A stretch of 64,000 bases of DNA from Anaerolineae bacterium. GTDB taxonomy: Bacteria; Chloroflexota; Anaerolineae; Promineifilales; Promineifilaceae. Below the pieces are notes generated by a model. It searched no databases and was not told the origin of the DNA. It worked only from the letters and a program-made list of their open reading frames with translations. The DNA lies in contig JAMLHW010000010.1 in the NCBI GenBank assembly GCA_023954475.1, positions 124,001 to 188,000 on the forward strand, in the 5' to 3' direction. This document shows positions 27,264 to 38,451 of the stretch, one piece after another (position 1 is the stretch's first letter; each line of letters opens with the position of its first letter). The translations under genes were made by a program, and so were the position numbers.

Positions 27264-28463
27264 ATGCGGCTCGTGGATGTTGCAACTCTAATAATGGGAC
27301 AATCGCCCCCTTCATCAACCTACAATGAACATGGAGAAGGGCTTCCGTTTTATCAAGGTAAAACAGATTTTGGCTTCATGTATCCTTCTCCACGGAAATA
27401 CTGCGCCGCGCCGAAGAAGATCGCTGAGGTGGGCGACATTCTGATCTCTGTTCGTGCCCCTGTCGGGCCAGTGAATAAGTGTCGAGAAAGATCGTGTATT
27501 GGTCGCGGGGTATCAGCGATACGAGCAAAGGATATTGATCGCGATTTCCTTTACTACAACCTGATCTACTTGGAAGATTACATCGCAAGTCAAGGCACTG
27601 GGAGTACGTTCAAGGCCATAAACAAGAGCCGACTTCAGAGTATAGAAGTGAACACAAGTGAGTTCGAGTTGTCGGAACAGCGCAAGATCGCGTATGTGCT
27701 GGGAACCGTCCAACTGGCGATTGAGCAGCAGACCCAGCTGATCGAGCGCACGCAGGAGCTTAAACGCGCCCTGATGCACAAGCTGTTCACGGAAGGCACA
27801 CGCGGCGAGGCGCAGAAGGAGACGGAAATCGGCCGAGTTCCTCAAGACTGGGATATTGTTCCCGCGGGCGATGTGATAGTGTCATCTCGTTACGGCCTGT
27901 CCAAGAAAGGTGGCGATAATGGTCAATATCCGATTCTGCGCATGACCAATCAAGTGAACGGGTTCATTTCGGCCGATAATCTTCAATACGTCGATCTGAG
28001 CGACGATGAATTCGAGAAAACAAAAGTTGAACAGGACGACATTTTGTTCAATCGAACCAATAGCTTTGAGCTTGTTGGTCGCACGGCGATTTTTACCCTT
28101 GAAGGCGATTACACATTTGCATCGTACCTAATCCGAATTAGGGTTGATACTGGTCGAATCGATCCTTACTTCCTCAACAACTATCTTGGGTCAGATGTCG
28201 CTCAAGTACGTCTGAAATCAATTGCAACTCGCGGTGTAAGCCAGAGCAATATCAGTGCAACTCGTCTAAAGGGATTTCTAATCCCACTACCATGGTTCGA
28301 TGAGCAATGTGCGATCAATGAAAAGATTCGTGTCGTGAATAAGAAAGTGGCGATTCATCAGCAGAAGAAGCGAGTTCTTGATGAGTTATTCAGGACGCTA
28401 TTGCATAAACTCATGACAGCACAGGTTCGTGTTCACCATTTGGCGTTGCCTGATGAAGAGTAG
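27264..28463 (+). CDS. hsdS: Type I restriction-modification specificity subunit (HsdS)
   Basis: About 399 residues from ATG 27264 (MRLVDVATLIMGQSPPSS); a TTG at 27249 would overlap hsdM. Two target-recognition domains are evident: the first ends with the conserved region LPLSEQRKIAYVLG-like FELSEQRKIAYVLGTVQLAI and QTQLIERTQELKRALMHKLF. The second starts at EIGRVPQDWDIVPAGDVIV and ends LPWFDEQCAINEKIRVVNKK and LFRTLLHKL. Each recognises one half of the target DNA sequence. Located 4 bases before the NACHT gene. Confidence 0.9.
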   Translation: MRLVDVATLIMGQSPPSSTYNEHGEGLPFYQGKTDFGFMYPSPRKYCAAPKKIAEVGDILISVRAPVGPVNKCRERSCIGRGVSAIRAKDIDRDFLYYNLIYLEDYIASQGTGSTFKAINKSRLQSIEVNTSEFELSEQRKIAYVLGTVQLAIEQQTQLIERTQELKRALMHKLFTEGTRGEAQKETEIGRVPQDWDIVPAGDVIVSSRYGLSKKGGDNGQYPILRMTNQVNGFISADNLQYVDLSDDEFEKTKVEQDDILFNRTNSFELVGRTAIFTLEGDYTFASYLIRIRVDTGRIDPYFLNNYLGSDVAQVRLKSIATRGVSQSNISATRLKGFLIPLPWFDEQCAINEKIRVVNKKVAIHQQKKRVLDELFRTLLHKLMTAQVRVHHLALPDEE

Positions 28464-28466
28464 AGT

Positions 28467-31400
28467 GTGATGATGACATCCCCCCTGACCCAAGCCGAAA
28501 AGCACTACTGTGATCAGGTAGCACGCAAATACAGTCGCCTAAAGCTGTCAGGGTTGCCGGAGCGCGATCCCAATTTGCATTCTGTCCCACTTGAGCGGAT
28601 TTTCGTCAAATTGCAGACAGAAGTTGAGCGGGTTTTGCCCGTTGAGCGTGAGGCAGAAGACGAGTCTAAATCCACACTCATTGATAGGGGCGGTGATCTG
28701 CCTCCTCAGCCTGTTACCGAAAGCAATGAGCTAGGCAATGTCACGTCTACCCAGAAGGATCCGAGAAGGCAAGAATCCAGAATCATCAGAGCAACCAAGT
28801 CAGTAGATGAAGCGCTGCATCAATACCGCCACCTGTCAATTGTCGGTGGCTCTGGCTCAGGCAAAACAACATTGATGCTTTGGTTGACGCTCATCTTCGC
28901 ACGCGAAGAGCAAGCTCGGGCAGTGAATTTGGGAGAGAAATTCGCGCAAGCCCGGCTGCCAATTTTGCTTGAACTACGCTACTTTGCAGATACTTTTGCA
29001 GATGAACGAAAGAATGCACACGTGCCAGACTTGGTGCAAATAATCGTAGACTATATTGACCAAGATGTATCCTATAAAGGTGTCGCATCGCGCACAATTC
29101 AGGAAGCTTTGGCTGAAGGTCGTTGCATTTTGTTGGTAGATGGCGTCGATGAAATCGTCGATTTGAAAGCGCGGCGGGAGTTTGCCCGCGCATTGGATGG
29201 ATTGTTCACGCGTAGCGATGGTGACTATGCAAGCAATTTGTGCCTGATTACCTCACGTCAACATGGTCTGCGCGATCTCGCTCTTCGTCCGCATTTTCAA
29301 ACTTGTTACGTCAAACCGTTCTCCGCGGATGATGTGGAACAGTTCCTAAAACAATGGTACGAAGCGGCGTATGGCAATGAAGCCAGTGATGTGGTGGCGA
29401 CACTATTCACTCAATTGGAGCAAAACAAGCGTGTGATGGCATTGGCAACTAATCCGCTACTCTGCACAATTATCGCCATTGTTTATCGCAACAACCGTGT
29501 CTTACCGCACCGTCGTGCAGAACTCTACTTGAAGTGTTGTGAAACCTTACTTGACAGGTGGGAGCGTGATAAGGGAATTGAGGTGTCTGACTGGTGGGAT
29601 CAGCACGATTGGCAAACAAAGCTCGAACTGCTTGCCGCGCTAGCTTATTGGCTACATGGAGAAGAGAATCGGATAGCTGCTACTGAAGAAAATTGCACTG
29701 AACAACTCGCTCAGATTTTTCTTGATAAAGGGCGACTGTCTGATCTCACATATGCCCGCCAGGAAGCTCGTCATTTCCTGCAGGCGGTGCGTAATCGTAG
29801 CGGTCTTATAAGTGAACGCGGTGACAGCACATTTGAGTTTGTGCATCTCACTTTTCAAGAGTACCTGGCTGCGCGGCATATTGCAGCGCAGGATTATCCA
29901 GAATACCTTGACGCTTTCATGCAGCATTACCTCGATCCATGGTGGCGTGAGGCACATCTTCTTGCAATAGGTCATTTGGGTTCTACGGGGGATACGGCTG
30001 AAAAGGCGTCTCAAATAATCCTTGCGATGCTCCATTTCCACCGACAGCCGATGCGCCTATTGCGTCCGACTTTCTCACCATCCACCCAGCGCGTGCTTGG
30101 TTTGGTTGACGAACATAGTACCAATCGCATCACAGAGTGGATTATTGGTGTACCGTTACTTTTGCCACTTCTTTTGCAGCACCGCATTGCTGGTTCGTTG
30201 GCCAGGCTACAGTGGCAGCGACGCATCGCTTGGTTGGCGGGACGCAATTTCGTAGCAGCTTCCACCGCTTTCGCCGAGTGCTCCCCTTTGGGTGTGTGTC
30301 CAGAAGTTGAAAAGGTCTTGCGTGAACAAGCATCATATTGGTTGGTTCAGATACTCAACGATCCCGGGTTGCACATCGGTATCCGCAACATGTCGCAAGA
30401 TAGAGATGAGTTCACGCTGTTTGGTAAATCGGAAACGCCACAAGAGATGGTGTCAGATAGCGAGTTGTATGAAAGATGCCTGTCATTTTTGATCGGTGAC
30501 ACTACCTTAGTTGCTCCAATTGTTGCAGCCATAAACAATCCTGATCCGGAGATTCAGCAAGTCGCCATTATGACGGCTCGATCGTTAGAGCTGCGCCACC
30601 ATAGAATCGTAACTGCTATTGAGACCTTACTCGACAACCCTGATGTGTCTCCTGATGTGCAGGAAACGATCTTTTCCCATATCGCATTCCTGACAGAAAA
30701 AGCCTCGCGAACAATCCCAATTCTCGAGCGCGGGGTGGCTATCAAGCGATCCTATGCTGGGTATCGTGCCATTACCGCACTGGGAGAGCTAGAGGGTCTT
30801 GCATCTGAGGATGTGGCGTTACTGCATCCACTGTTGAAGACGACTGAGAACAGCTCAGTTCGCAATGCGATTGCAAAATGCATGGCTCAGGCGGACTCAT
30901 TGACATCAGATTCGGCCAAGATTCTTATGGAAAAACTGATTGAGCACAGTGAAGACCATCCGTTCATTACTTATGGAATCAAGGCATTGAGCAAGCATAG
31001 TCAGTCGCTTCCAATTTGTCGTGCTCACTTGAAACATATTCTTGAGAGCGATGCTGACAAATGGTTGCGTCGCCGAGCGGCTGAGCAACTGGGCAATTTG
31101 CCCGATGCAGACGCCGAGATCATCGAGTCGCTCGTCAATTCTATGAGAGACGAGGATGAAGTTGAGGAAGCTGCGGCAAAAGCACTGGCGAGAATTGGAG
31201 CCAGCAATCAAATAGCTGTCAATCGATTGATTGATATCGCGGTAGCAGCAGACCTACCTGAAGGAGCACGATATGTGGCTCTGAATGCCTTGTCAGAAAT
31301 GCCCAACGTGCCGACCAATCGATTACTAGGTATTCTGGAGTCTATAACGTCATTGTCCGATTATTATCTCTACAATCGAGCCACAATAGGCAAATCTTTT

Positions 31401-33986
31401 CTAGAAAACTCGGCACATCTCATACCCGTTGCTTGTCAGTTGGCAGCGGATGGCATAAATGATACCGTAGTTCGGTATTTGATTTTAGTTTTTGGTGAGT
31501 TGCGGTATTCTTCTCCCTGCATAATGGATACTTTAGTCTACTTCATTGAAACGAATGACCAAGATTTAGCCGCCTTATCTGCACAGCAATTAGCTAGAAT
31601 TGCAGAGCGTCCAACCGCTGCCAGAAGTCGCCTTATTGCGCTTCTGGAGTCAGACAGCGACGTACGAGTACCGGTCGTTGTTGCGTACGGTCTTCACAAG
31701 CGACAAATTCCCAACGACATCCAGCAAGCCCTGAGTCGCTTGTTGAAGAGCCACCATGATCAAATCCGTTTGGCAGCCGCAGCCGCATTGCTTGAATCAC
31801 GGGGCTACGTGTCTGAAGCAGTAGACTCGTTGCTCAATGTCTTGCTTCATGGCTCTGTTCTTAACCGTTCGTTGGCTGCACACCATCTAGCGTCAGCCGA
31901 GTTTGCCCGGCCACTAGATTTGATTGTTCATGCTCTGGCATATTCTCTTGGCGATCCTGCTACTGCTGTACGTACAAAGGCTGCTGAAAGCCTTGACTCA
32001 CTGTGGAAAAAAACTGATCAGTATGTACATCAATTTGGAATGTCAGTTGAGCTAGACCTTGACCAATCAACCGTCCCCCAGATCGAGCAAGTATCTCTGG
32101 TCTGCATGAGCGCTCTGACTAATCTTCAATCTGAGGTGCCTGTGCAAGTCGCCGCTGCAACGTGGTTTGAGAAGTATCCCGTTGCACAGGGAGACGTAGC
32201 GGATGCGCTCGTGCAAGCGGCTCGCGATCCATCGGAGCGGGTGCAACAAGTAGCTATGAGAAGTCTAGGCAGAAGTGGTGTCACAACATCAGAGGTGATT
32301 TCGGTATTGCTTGAAGCATTGGCAGCGAGTGATGATTTACAGGATATGGCGGCCGAAAGCTTAAAGCTCCTCGGTGTGGTGAATGCCTCTATTCTGCATG
32401 CTTTGCTCACGTCAAGACCTGATAGACCTGTTACGAAATGGCAGTGCCTTCAATCGACGATTAAGTCGCTAATGCTACAACAGCCTCAACACCTTCCCAA
32501 GCTGACTGGCTACTTATCGTATGAACACGACGCTAGACATCGGCGACGTGCAGCAAAGGCGCTGGGGGAGTTGTTAGTTGTTGAGGGTGCAACAATAGCT
32601 TTGTTAAGTGTGGCTCACGACGATGATGTAGAACTTCGGAGAATCGTTTCCGAGAGTTTCGGTAGGTATGATGCCAATGTACCGTTAGAGGCAGTTGATG
32701 TACTCATCAAGTTGTTGGGAGATAATGATCCAGGCGTTCAGTCTGGGGCAGTCAGGGCGCTTATCATGATAAGGCATAGGGATGCCTTGATTGAGGCCCA
32801 CTTGCGTGAGGCCCTCCGCAGTAGTTCAAGTGACCAGCTCAAACGGACAGTTGCATACAATCTGATACACGCCGGAAAGCTAACGCTCCAAACAATGAAC
32901 GTATTGGTTACGTTTGTTGTGCAGAGCAATGATTCGCGTCTTCAACGGGACATGCTACGGGCATTGCACGACAAGCCATGGAGTCAGCACCATGAACGCT
33001 TGCTACCAGCCGCTATCAGTCTCACACGCGATCCCGACCTCGAATACAATGATCGACGGCATTTAAACTGGGATCTCGATGATATGATCCGCCCAGAACC
33101 TGAGCCAGTTGATGCGCTTGCCTCAATCCTTTCCGCTCAAGATGAAAATGCTGACACTTTGCAATGGGTTGCCCACCGCCTCGGGAAACTGAATCCAACC
33201 ACACAAAAAGCGATTTCCGTCTTGTTAGATGTAGCAGTATCTGATGATGATCTGAACCTGAAACGTGCCGCCGATAAGAGTTTGCAAGCATTGACGGAAT
33301 CGTCTAATCAAGCTGTAGAATGGGTTTGCAAACAATACGATCAGCGATCATCAGAGGATAAAATTCGCATCGTCCACAGACTGGCAACGCTAAAGCAGCC
33401 AAATCGAGAAGCAATTCAAATCCTGCAAGATGTGATTGTGGTACCTGATCACCCTGCAAAGCGTCAAGCCGCAGAGGGGCTGGCAGCAATGCAGGCGGTT
33501 GATGAAGTTGTAGTGGAAATACTAATTGAGAATATGGATGAGCCATTATTTGCAGGTGAATCGACTGCTCTGAGAATCCTGAGTACTATCAAAATCACAG
33601 ACGACGAGTTTCTCAAGGACGTGTTGATTCGACTGCTTAAGAATTTACACGCGAATATCTTTGCGCGGAGTGATTTGCGGCGAGGATTGATGATGGCCAT
33701 TGATCGACAAGCACGCGATCGACCGTTGCTCAACGATAAGTGGGAGCAGATTGAACTCCGTCAGGAGCGGCTTCGACGATGGAAGTCTCGAACAATTGGC
33801 TTTATCATTGCTTTTCTGATTCTTGTAGTGTTGCTCTTCATCGGTGGGCGGTTGGCACATATGGACCAGGATGATCCTTGGGTCCGATTGACCGAAATAT
33901 TGTCATGGCTTCTTGCTATTGGTGGTGGAATTAGTTGGCTCATGTCGGAATCAATTAAGCGTATAGAGCAGTCTAGGGGAGTCTGA
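28467..33986 (+). CDS. Giant NACHT-HEAT protein with C-terminal membrane helices, within the type I RM operon
   Basis: 1839 residues. Residues 1-110 are a variable leader. A NACHT NTPase follows: Walker A SIVGGSGSGKTTLMLWL at about 126-142, Walker B CILLVDGVDEI at about 219, sensor LCLITSRQHGL, and FEFVHLTFQEYLAARHI at about 452, typical of NACHT ends. From about residue 650 to 1760 come many HEAT-like repeats (for example AVRTKAAESL, RVQQVAMRSLG, HRRRAAKALGELL). The C terminus has two membrane segments (TIGFIIAFLILVVLLFIGG; EILSWLLAIGGGISWLM). It resembles a bacterial NLR in architecture: sensor repeats, switch ATPase, membrane-located end. Its place between hsdS and hsdR suggests it backs up or guards the restriction system. 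Confidence 0.85.
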   Translation: MMMTSPLTQAEKHYCDQVARKYSRLKLSGLPERDPNLHSVPLERIFVKLQTEVERVLPVEREAEDESKSTLIDRGGDLPPQPVTESNELGNVTSTQKDPRRQESRIIRATKSVDEALHQYRHLSIVGGSGSGKTTLMLWLTLIFAREEQARAVNLGEKFAQARLPILLELRYFADTFADERKNAHVPDLVQIIVDYIDQDVSYKGVASRTIQEALAEGRCILLVDGVDEIVDLKARREFARALDGLFTRSDGDYASNLCLITSRQHGLRDLALRPHFQTCYVKPFSADDVEQFLKQWYEAAYGNEASDVVATLFTQLEQNKRVMALATNPLLCTIIAIVYRNNRVLPHRRAELYLKCCETLLDRWERDKGIEVSDWWDQHDWQTKLELLAALAYWLHGEENRIAATEENCTEQLAQIFLDKGRLSDLTYARQEARHFLQAVRNRSGLISERGDSTFEFVHLTFQEYLAARHIAAQDYPEYLDAFMQHYLDPWWREAHLLAIGHLGSTGDTAEKASQIILAMLHFHRQPMRLLRPTFSPSTQRVLGLVDEHSTNRITEWIIGVPLLLPLLLQHRIAGSLARLQWQRRIAWLAGRNFVAASTAFAECSPLGVCPEVEKVLREQASYWLVQILNDPGLHIGIRNMSQDRDEFTLFGKSETPQEMVSDSELYERCLSFLIGDTTLVAPIVAAINNPDPEIQQVAIMTARSLELRHHRIVTAIETLLDNPDVSPDVQETIFSHIAFLTEKASRTIPILERGVAIKRSYAGYRAITALGELEGLASEDVALLHPLLKTTENSSVRNAIAKCMAQADSLTSDSAKILMEKLIEHSEDHPFITYGIKALSKHSQSLPICRAHLKHILESDADKWLRRRAAEQLGNLPDADAEIIESLVNSMRDEDEVEEAAAKALARIGASNQIAVNRLIDIAVAADLPEGARYVALNALSEMPNVPTNRLLGILESITSLSDYYLYNRATIGKSFLENSAHLIPVACQLAADGINDTVVRYLILVFGELRYSSPCIMDTLVYFIETNDQDLAALSAQQLARIAERPTAARSRLIALLESDSDVRVPVVVAYGLHKRQIPNDIQQALSRLLKSHHDQIRLAAAAALLESRGYVSEAVDSLLNVLLHGSVLNRSLAAHHLASAEFARPLDLIVHALAYSLGDPATAVRTKAAESLDSLWKKTDQYVHQFGMSVELDLDQSTVPQIEQVSLVCMSALTNLQSEVPVQVAAATWFEKYPVAQGDVADALVQAARDPSERVQQVAMRSLGRSGVTTSEVISVLLEALAASDDLQDMAAESLKLLGVVNASILHALLTSRPDRPVTKWQCLQSTIKSLMLQQPQHLPKLTGYLSYEHDARHRRRAAKALGELLVVEGATIALLSVAHDDDVELRRIVSESFGRYDANVPLEAVDVLIKLLGDNDPGVQSGAVRALIMIRHRDALIEAHLREALRSSSSDQLKRTVAYNLIHAGKLTLQTMNVLVTFVVQSNDSRLQRDMLRALHDKPWSQHHERLLPAAISLTRDPDLEYNDRRHLNWDLDDMIRPEPEPVDALASILSAQDENADTLQWVAHRLGKLNPTTQKAISVLLDVAVSDDDLNLKRAADKSLQALTESSNQAVEWVCKQYDQRSSEDKIRIVHRLATLKQPNREAIQILQDVIVVPDHPAKRQAAEGLAAMQAVDEVVVEILIENMDEPLFAGESTALRILSTIKITDDEFLKDVLIRLLKNLHANIFARSDLRRGLMMAIDRQARDRPLLNDKWEQIELRQERLRRWKSRTIGFIIAFLILVVLLFIGGRLAHMDQDDPWVRLTEILSWLLAIGGGISWLMSESIKRIEQSRGV

Positions 33987-33997
33987 GGTCAACGAAA

Positions 33998-36922
33998 GTG
34001 CCCAAGCCGACCGAACACAAAACGGTGCAGGCTCGTATCCTGCACTATGCCGAGCAAATCGGCTGGACGGTGCTCACGCGCAGTGAGGCGGAGGCACTGC
34101 GCGGCTTTGGCAGTAGCGGCACGATCAGCGCCCGCGCCCGCGCCGGCTCCCGCTACTTCCCCGATATCCTCGCCGAGCGCGTAGCCGCCTTCAACCCTTT
34201 CTATAGTGGCGGCATCGGTGACCTACTGCGCCGCTTCGACCTGTTGCGTGCCGACATCTTCGGCAACCGCGACTCCCTGCGTTTTCTGCGCAACGAGCAA
34301 ACCTACTTCGTCCCCGCCGAAAACCGCGAACGCAATCTGATCCTCATCAACTACGGCGACCCCAGCCAAAACGTCTACCACGTCACCGAAGAGTATTATT
34401 ACCACAACGGTCACTACGGCAATCGAGAGGATGTTGTCTTCCTGATCAACGGCCTGCCCGTGCTCGTTATCGAGTGCAAAAACGCCACCAAGACGGAAGC
34501 AATCGCCATCGGCATCGACCAACTGCGCCGCTACCATCGCGAAACGCCCGAAATGATGACGCCGCAACAGCTCTTCACCGCCACCGAAGCGATTGGCTTC
34601 AGCTACGGGGTGACATGGAACACGGTGCGGCGCAACATTTTCCGCTGGAAAAGCGAGCAGGTCGGCAACCTAGAAGCGAAAATCAAGAGCTTCTGTGCCA
34701 TCGACCGCCTGCTGGCTACCCTGCGCGACCACATCATCTTCGCCGAAAAAGATGAAGAGTTAAACAAATACATCTTGCGTCAGCACCAGACGGCGGCGGT
34801 GCAGCGCGTGGTGCAGCGGGCGCTCGATCCCGACAAACGGCGCGGCCTCGTCTGGCACACGCAGGGATCGGGCAAGACATTCACCATGATCAAGGCGGCA
34901 CAGTTGCTCTTCCAGGCGGCGGCCGCCAACAAGCCGACCATCCTGCTGATGATCGATCGCAACGAACTGGAAGACCAGATGCTCAAAAATCTGGCTGCGC
35001 TCGGGCTAGAAAACGTGCAGCATGCCGACCGCATCGCCACCCTGGAGCGGCTGCTGCGCGAGGATTATCGTGGCATCGTCGTCACCATGATTCACAAATT
35101 TCGCGGCATGGCGGCCGACATCAACCAGCGCGACAATATCTACGTTCTGATCGATGAAGCTCACCGCACCACAGGCGGCGATTTGGGCAACTTCCTGATG
35201 GCGGCGACCCCCAATGCGTCCTTCATCGGCTTCACGGGTACGCCCATCGACAAGACCGCCCACGGCAGAGGCACCTTCAAGACGTTCGGCATCGACGACG
35301 GCGTAGGCTATCTGCACAAATACTCGATTGCCGACTCGATTGAAGACGGCACGACGCTGCCACTGTTCTACGCTATCGCGCCCAACGAATTGCTCGTGCC
35401 GACAGAAGATCTGGAGCGTGAATTTCTCAGGTTGGCCGACGCTGAGGGCGTAGCCGACATCGACGAACTGAACAAAATCCTCGAACGCGCCGTCAACACG
35501 CGCAACTTCCTCAAGGGGCAGCGGCGGATGGCGAAAGTGGCCCAGTACGTCGCTGACCATTATCGTGACAATGTCGAACCACTGGGATACAAAGCGTTTT
35601 TGGTGGCCGTCGACCGCGAGGCGTGTGCACGCTACAAAGTGGCGCTCGATGCCATTTTGCTGCCAGAGTATTCGGCCGTTGTCTACACGGGCAATAACAA
35701 CGACGGCGACTTGCTCAAGCAGTTCCATCTCGACGAAAAAGCTGAAAAGGAGACGCGCAAGCGGTTCCGCAAACACGATAATCTGCCCAAAATTCTGATC
35801 GTCACTGACAAGCTGCTGACAGGCTTCGACGCGCCCCTGCTCTATGCGATGTACCTCGACAAGCCGATGCGCGATCACACGCTGCTACAGGCGATTGCCC
35901 GCGTCAATCGCCCTTACGAGGATGAAGAGCGCGGCATGGTCAAGCCTCACGGCTTTGTGCTGGACTTTGTCGGTATCTTCGACAAGCTGGAGCAGGCGCT
36001 ACTCTTCGACAGCGACGAAGTCAGCGCCGTCGTGCGCGATATCGCCCTGCTAAAAACGCTGTTTGAGACGAAGATGGTGACAGCACGGGAAACGTATCTC
36101 GGCCTGTTGCAGCACAATTTCGACGACCGCGATGTGGATATTCTGATCGATCACTTCCGCGAGGAAGAGCGGCGCAAGAAGTTCTTCAAGCTTTACAAAG
36201 AGCTTGAGATGCTCTATGAAATCATCTCGCCTGATGCGTTTATGCGGCCGTTTATCGCCGACTACACCACACTCTCCAACATGTATCGTGTGGTTAGTCA
36301 GGCGTTCAGCAAGCGCGTCTACGTCGACAGGGACTTCCAGCGCAAGACAAACCAACTGGTGCAGTCGCAGGTGGGCGTTGGTGAGATCGCGCCCGTGACC
36401 GATTTCTACGAAATCAACGAGCGCGGTATCGAATTGATTCAGCAGAAGAATGTCGGCGACAATACGAAGGTAATCAACTTGGTCAAGAGTATTGAGCGGG
36501 CAGCCATTGAAGGTGCTGACGATCCATTCCTGATCTCGCTGGCGGAACGGGCGGCAGCGGTGCAGGAGCGGTATGCCGAGCGCCAACTCAGCACCCAGGA
36601 CGCGCTGGAAGAACTGTATGCCTATGTCCGCAGCGAAGATGAACGCAAGCAGCAGCAGGCGGAGAAGGGATTCGATGGCCTGACATTTTTCGTCTATCGT
36701 ACGCTGCTTGATTACGATGTGCCTAATGCGGAGCAGGTGGCGGGGAAAGTCAAGCAGGCGTTTGTCGAACACGCGGATTGGCTGTCACATGAGTCCATCT
36801 ATCGAGATTTGCGTCGAGAAGTCACGTTCGCTCTTGTTGCCGAGATGGATGACTATTCGCAGGTAACATACATCGTCGAGCAGCTGTTCACGTTATTGCG
36901 GAAGGCCTATGACGGCGACTAA
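33998..36922 (+). CDS. hsdR: Type I restriction endonuclease subunit (HsdR)
   Basis: 974 residues from a GTG at 33998 with GAGG upstream. The N-terminal nuclease has [19 protein letters not shown] (PD-(D/E)xK motif). Superfamily-2 helicase motifs follow: [18 protein letters not shown] (motif I), VLIDEAHRT (DEAH, motif II), [10 protein letters not shown] (motif III) and [15 protein letters not shown] (motif VI). The C-terminal helical part contacts the methyltransferase. It translocates and cuts unmethylated DNA. GC content appears higher than in the preceding NACHT gene, which suggests that the latter was inserted into a standard M-S-R operon. Confidence 0.93.
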   Translation: MPKPTEHKTVQARILHYAEQIGWTVLTRSEAEALRGFGSSGTISARARAGSRYFPDILAERVAAFNPFYSGGIGDLLRRFDLLRADIFGNRDSLRFLRNEQTYFVPAENRERNLILINYGDPSQNVYHVTEEYYYHNGHYGNREDVVFLINGLPVLVIECKNATKTEAIAIGIDQLRRYHRETPEMMTPQQLFTATEAIGFSYGVTWNTVRRNIFRWKSEQVGNLEAKIKSFCAIDRLLATLRDHIIFAEKDEELNKYILRQHQTAAVQRVVQRALDPDKRRGLVWHTQGSGKTFTMIKAAQLLFQAAAANKPTILLMIDRNELEDQMLKNLAALGLENVQHADRIATLERLLREDYRGIVVTMIHKFRGMAADINQRDNIYVLIDEAHRTTGGDLGNFLMAATPNASFIGFTGTPIDKTAHGRGTFKTFGIDDGVGYLHKYSIADSIEDGTTLPLFYAIAPNELLVPTEDLEREFLRLADAEGVADIDELNKILERAVNTRNFLKGQRRMAKVAQYVADHYRDNVEPLGYKAFLVAVDREACARYKVALDAILLPEYSAVVYTGNNNDGDLLKQFHLDEKAEKETRKRFRKHDNLPKILIVTDKLLTGFDAPLLYAMYLDKPMRDHTLLQAIARVNRPYEDEERGMVKPHGFVLDFVGIFDKLEQALLFDSDEVSAVVRDIALLKTLFETKMVTARETYLGLLQHNFDDRDVDILIDHFREEERRKKFFKLYKELEMLYEIISPDAFMRPFIADYTTLSNMYRVVSQAFSKRVYVDRDFQRKTNQLVQSQVGVGEIAPVTDFYEINERGIELIQQKNVGDNTKVINLVKSIERAAIEGADDPFLISLAERAAAVQERYAERQLSTQDALEELYAYVRSEDERKQQQAEKGFDGLTFFVYRTLLDYDVPNAEQVAGKVKQAFVEHADWLSHESIYRDLRREVTFALVAEMDDYSQVTYIVEQLFTLLRKAYDGD

Positions 36923-37244
36923 CCATGGGTTGGAGGGATGGCGTGATAAGGCAGAGTTCCGGGCGCAGATAGATGTGTGGGCGCAGAAACTGGATGTGGA
37001 GCTGACGCGGGTGACTTTTCGAGAAATGCGTACGAAGTGGGCTTCGTATTCGACCAAAGGGACGTTGACGCTCAATACTGAACTACTCGATCTCGACCGG
37101 GAAATCGGTAACTACGTCATCGTCCATGAATTGCTGCACGATAGCGTACCGAACCACGGTCGCCTTTGGAAGAGTTTGATGACGGCGTATCTAGGTGATT
37201 ATCAGCAGATCGAAGTGCGATTGAGCCGGCTTACGGTGCGATGA
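36909..37244 (+). CDS. YgjP-like zinc metallopeptidase (DUF45/WLM-type)
   Basis: 111 residues. The HELLH motif is in YVIVHELLHDSVPNHGRLWKSLM, with the third ligand in NHGRLW, as in the YgjP/DUF45 family. REMRTKWASYSTKGTLTLN upstream is the other family hallmark. The gene overlaps hsdR by 14 bases. Such small peptidases are frequent last genes in type I restriction operons; their role there is not established. The next gene starts 4 bases before its stop. Confidence 0.85.
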   Translation: MTATNHGLEGWRDKAEFRAQIDVWAQKLDVELTRVTFREMRTKWASYSTKGTLTLNTELLDLDREIGNYVIVHELLHDSVPNHGRLWKSLMTAYLGDYQQIEVRLSRLTVR

Positions 37245-38449
37245 ACAAACTCGAGACTGCCCAACGGCGACATGCCGAATACTATCTTGAGCTTTTGCAA
37301 GAGACCCAGACACGCTATTTGAAAGGTGGGACGGCGAATATGGTTCCTGCATTGACTTGTCTTGGGCAGGAATGGAGTCAGTTGGAGCATAGTCAGCAGT
37401 GGAGTTACGTCCACATGCGGACAGATGAGCGGGCAGCCTTGCTGTGCAATTTGTTCCCCGATGTGGGGGCTTATTTGTTACTCTACCATCGGCCGACAGC
37501 AGATCAGATTCGTTGGTGGGAGGCTGCTCTGGAATCGGCCGAATACCAACAACATCAACGCGCCATCGCCATGCACAGCCTCAATTTGGGAACCGCATTC
37601 TTTCTTCAAGGGAGTTACGAACGTGCTGAATCTCTGTATCGTCAGTCGCTTGAATTCAACCAGCGCACGGGTGAGCGCTTCAGCGAAGGGATGGCTCTGG
37701 GTAATCTGGGCAACATCTATGACCGGCGAGGCCAGATAAGCGAGGCGATCGATTGCTATCAACAACAGCTTGCTATCGCTACGGAACTCGACCACCGGAA
37801 TGGCATGGCGAACGCTTTGGGCAACATCGGAAATGCGTTTTGCAGTATTGATGACTACGTTCAGGCTGAACAATACTGTCGTCAGGCGATTGAGATTTTT
37901 CGAGAGACGGGGGATCTGGCTGATGAGGCAATCGCTTTGAATAATATGGGCATTGCTATGCGCCATTTGCAGCGTTACACAGAAGCACAGACAGCGCACG
38001 AGGCTGCGTTAGCTATTGCCCACCAGTTGCATGACATGCGGGTGGAAGCGATGGCGTTGGGCAATCTGGGTCAACTGGCAACTACGCTTGATGACAATGA
38101 ACTGGCGCTACGTTATTATGAAGAGGATCTGGCCTTGTGTCGAGCAATAAGTGACCAACACAGTCAGGCGGTGGCATTAGGTAATCTCGGCAAGTTATTC
38201 CTAAAGATGGGGCAACACTATCAGGCACGAGCGTTTCAGCAATAAGCGTATCAAGCTTTTTTGCATGTGGGCGATCATGATGGGGCGGCTCGGGCAGCGT
38301 GGAATATCAGCTTAGTGTGGCAAAATGATTCGGCCGATGCACAAACAGAAGAGCAAGCTGTCAAGTGGGCAAAGGTTGCGCTTGAATTGGGCGAGAACAT
38401 AGAGAAGTTCGGGCATGGGCCTGTGGTTGACTTTCTGAGGAGTCGGTAG
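37241..38449 (+). pseudogene. TPR protein with a premature in-frame TAA (sensor-like module 1)
   Basis: The frame from ATG 37241 runs to a TAA at 38243-38245. The same frame then continues (AYQAFLHVGDHDGAARAAWN) to the stop at 38447-38449, so a single CAA-to-TAA-type change truncates 402 codons to 334. Residues 1-105 are a pre-TPR helical region (ETAQRRHAEYYLELLQET) shared with three other genes of this window. Residues 110-390 are TPR repeats of the AIxCYQQQLAIATELDxRNG type. It lies immediately before the NB-ARC gene (2 bases) and was probably co-translated with it. The truncated protein may still be made and stable. Confidence 0.75.
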
Positions 38450-38451
38450 CT

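Noticed and set aside
35006-35878. Minus-strand 290-codon frame opposite hsdR
   Set aside because: Shadow of the helicase region; the sense strand has all HsdR motifs.
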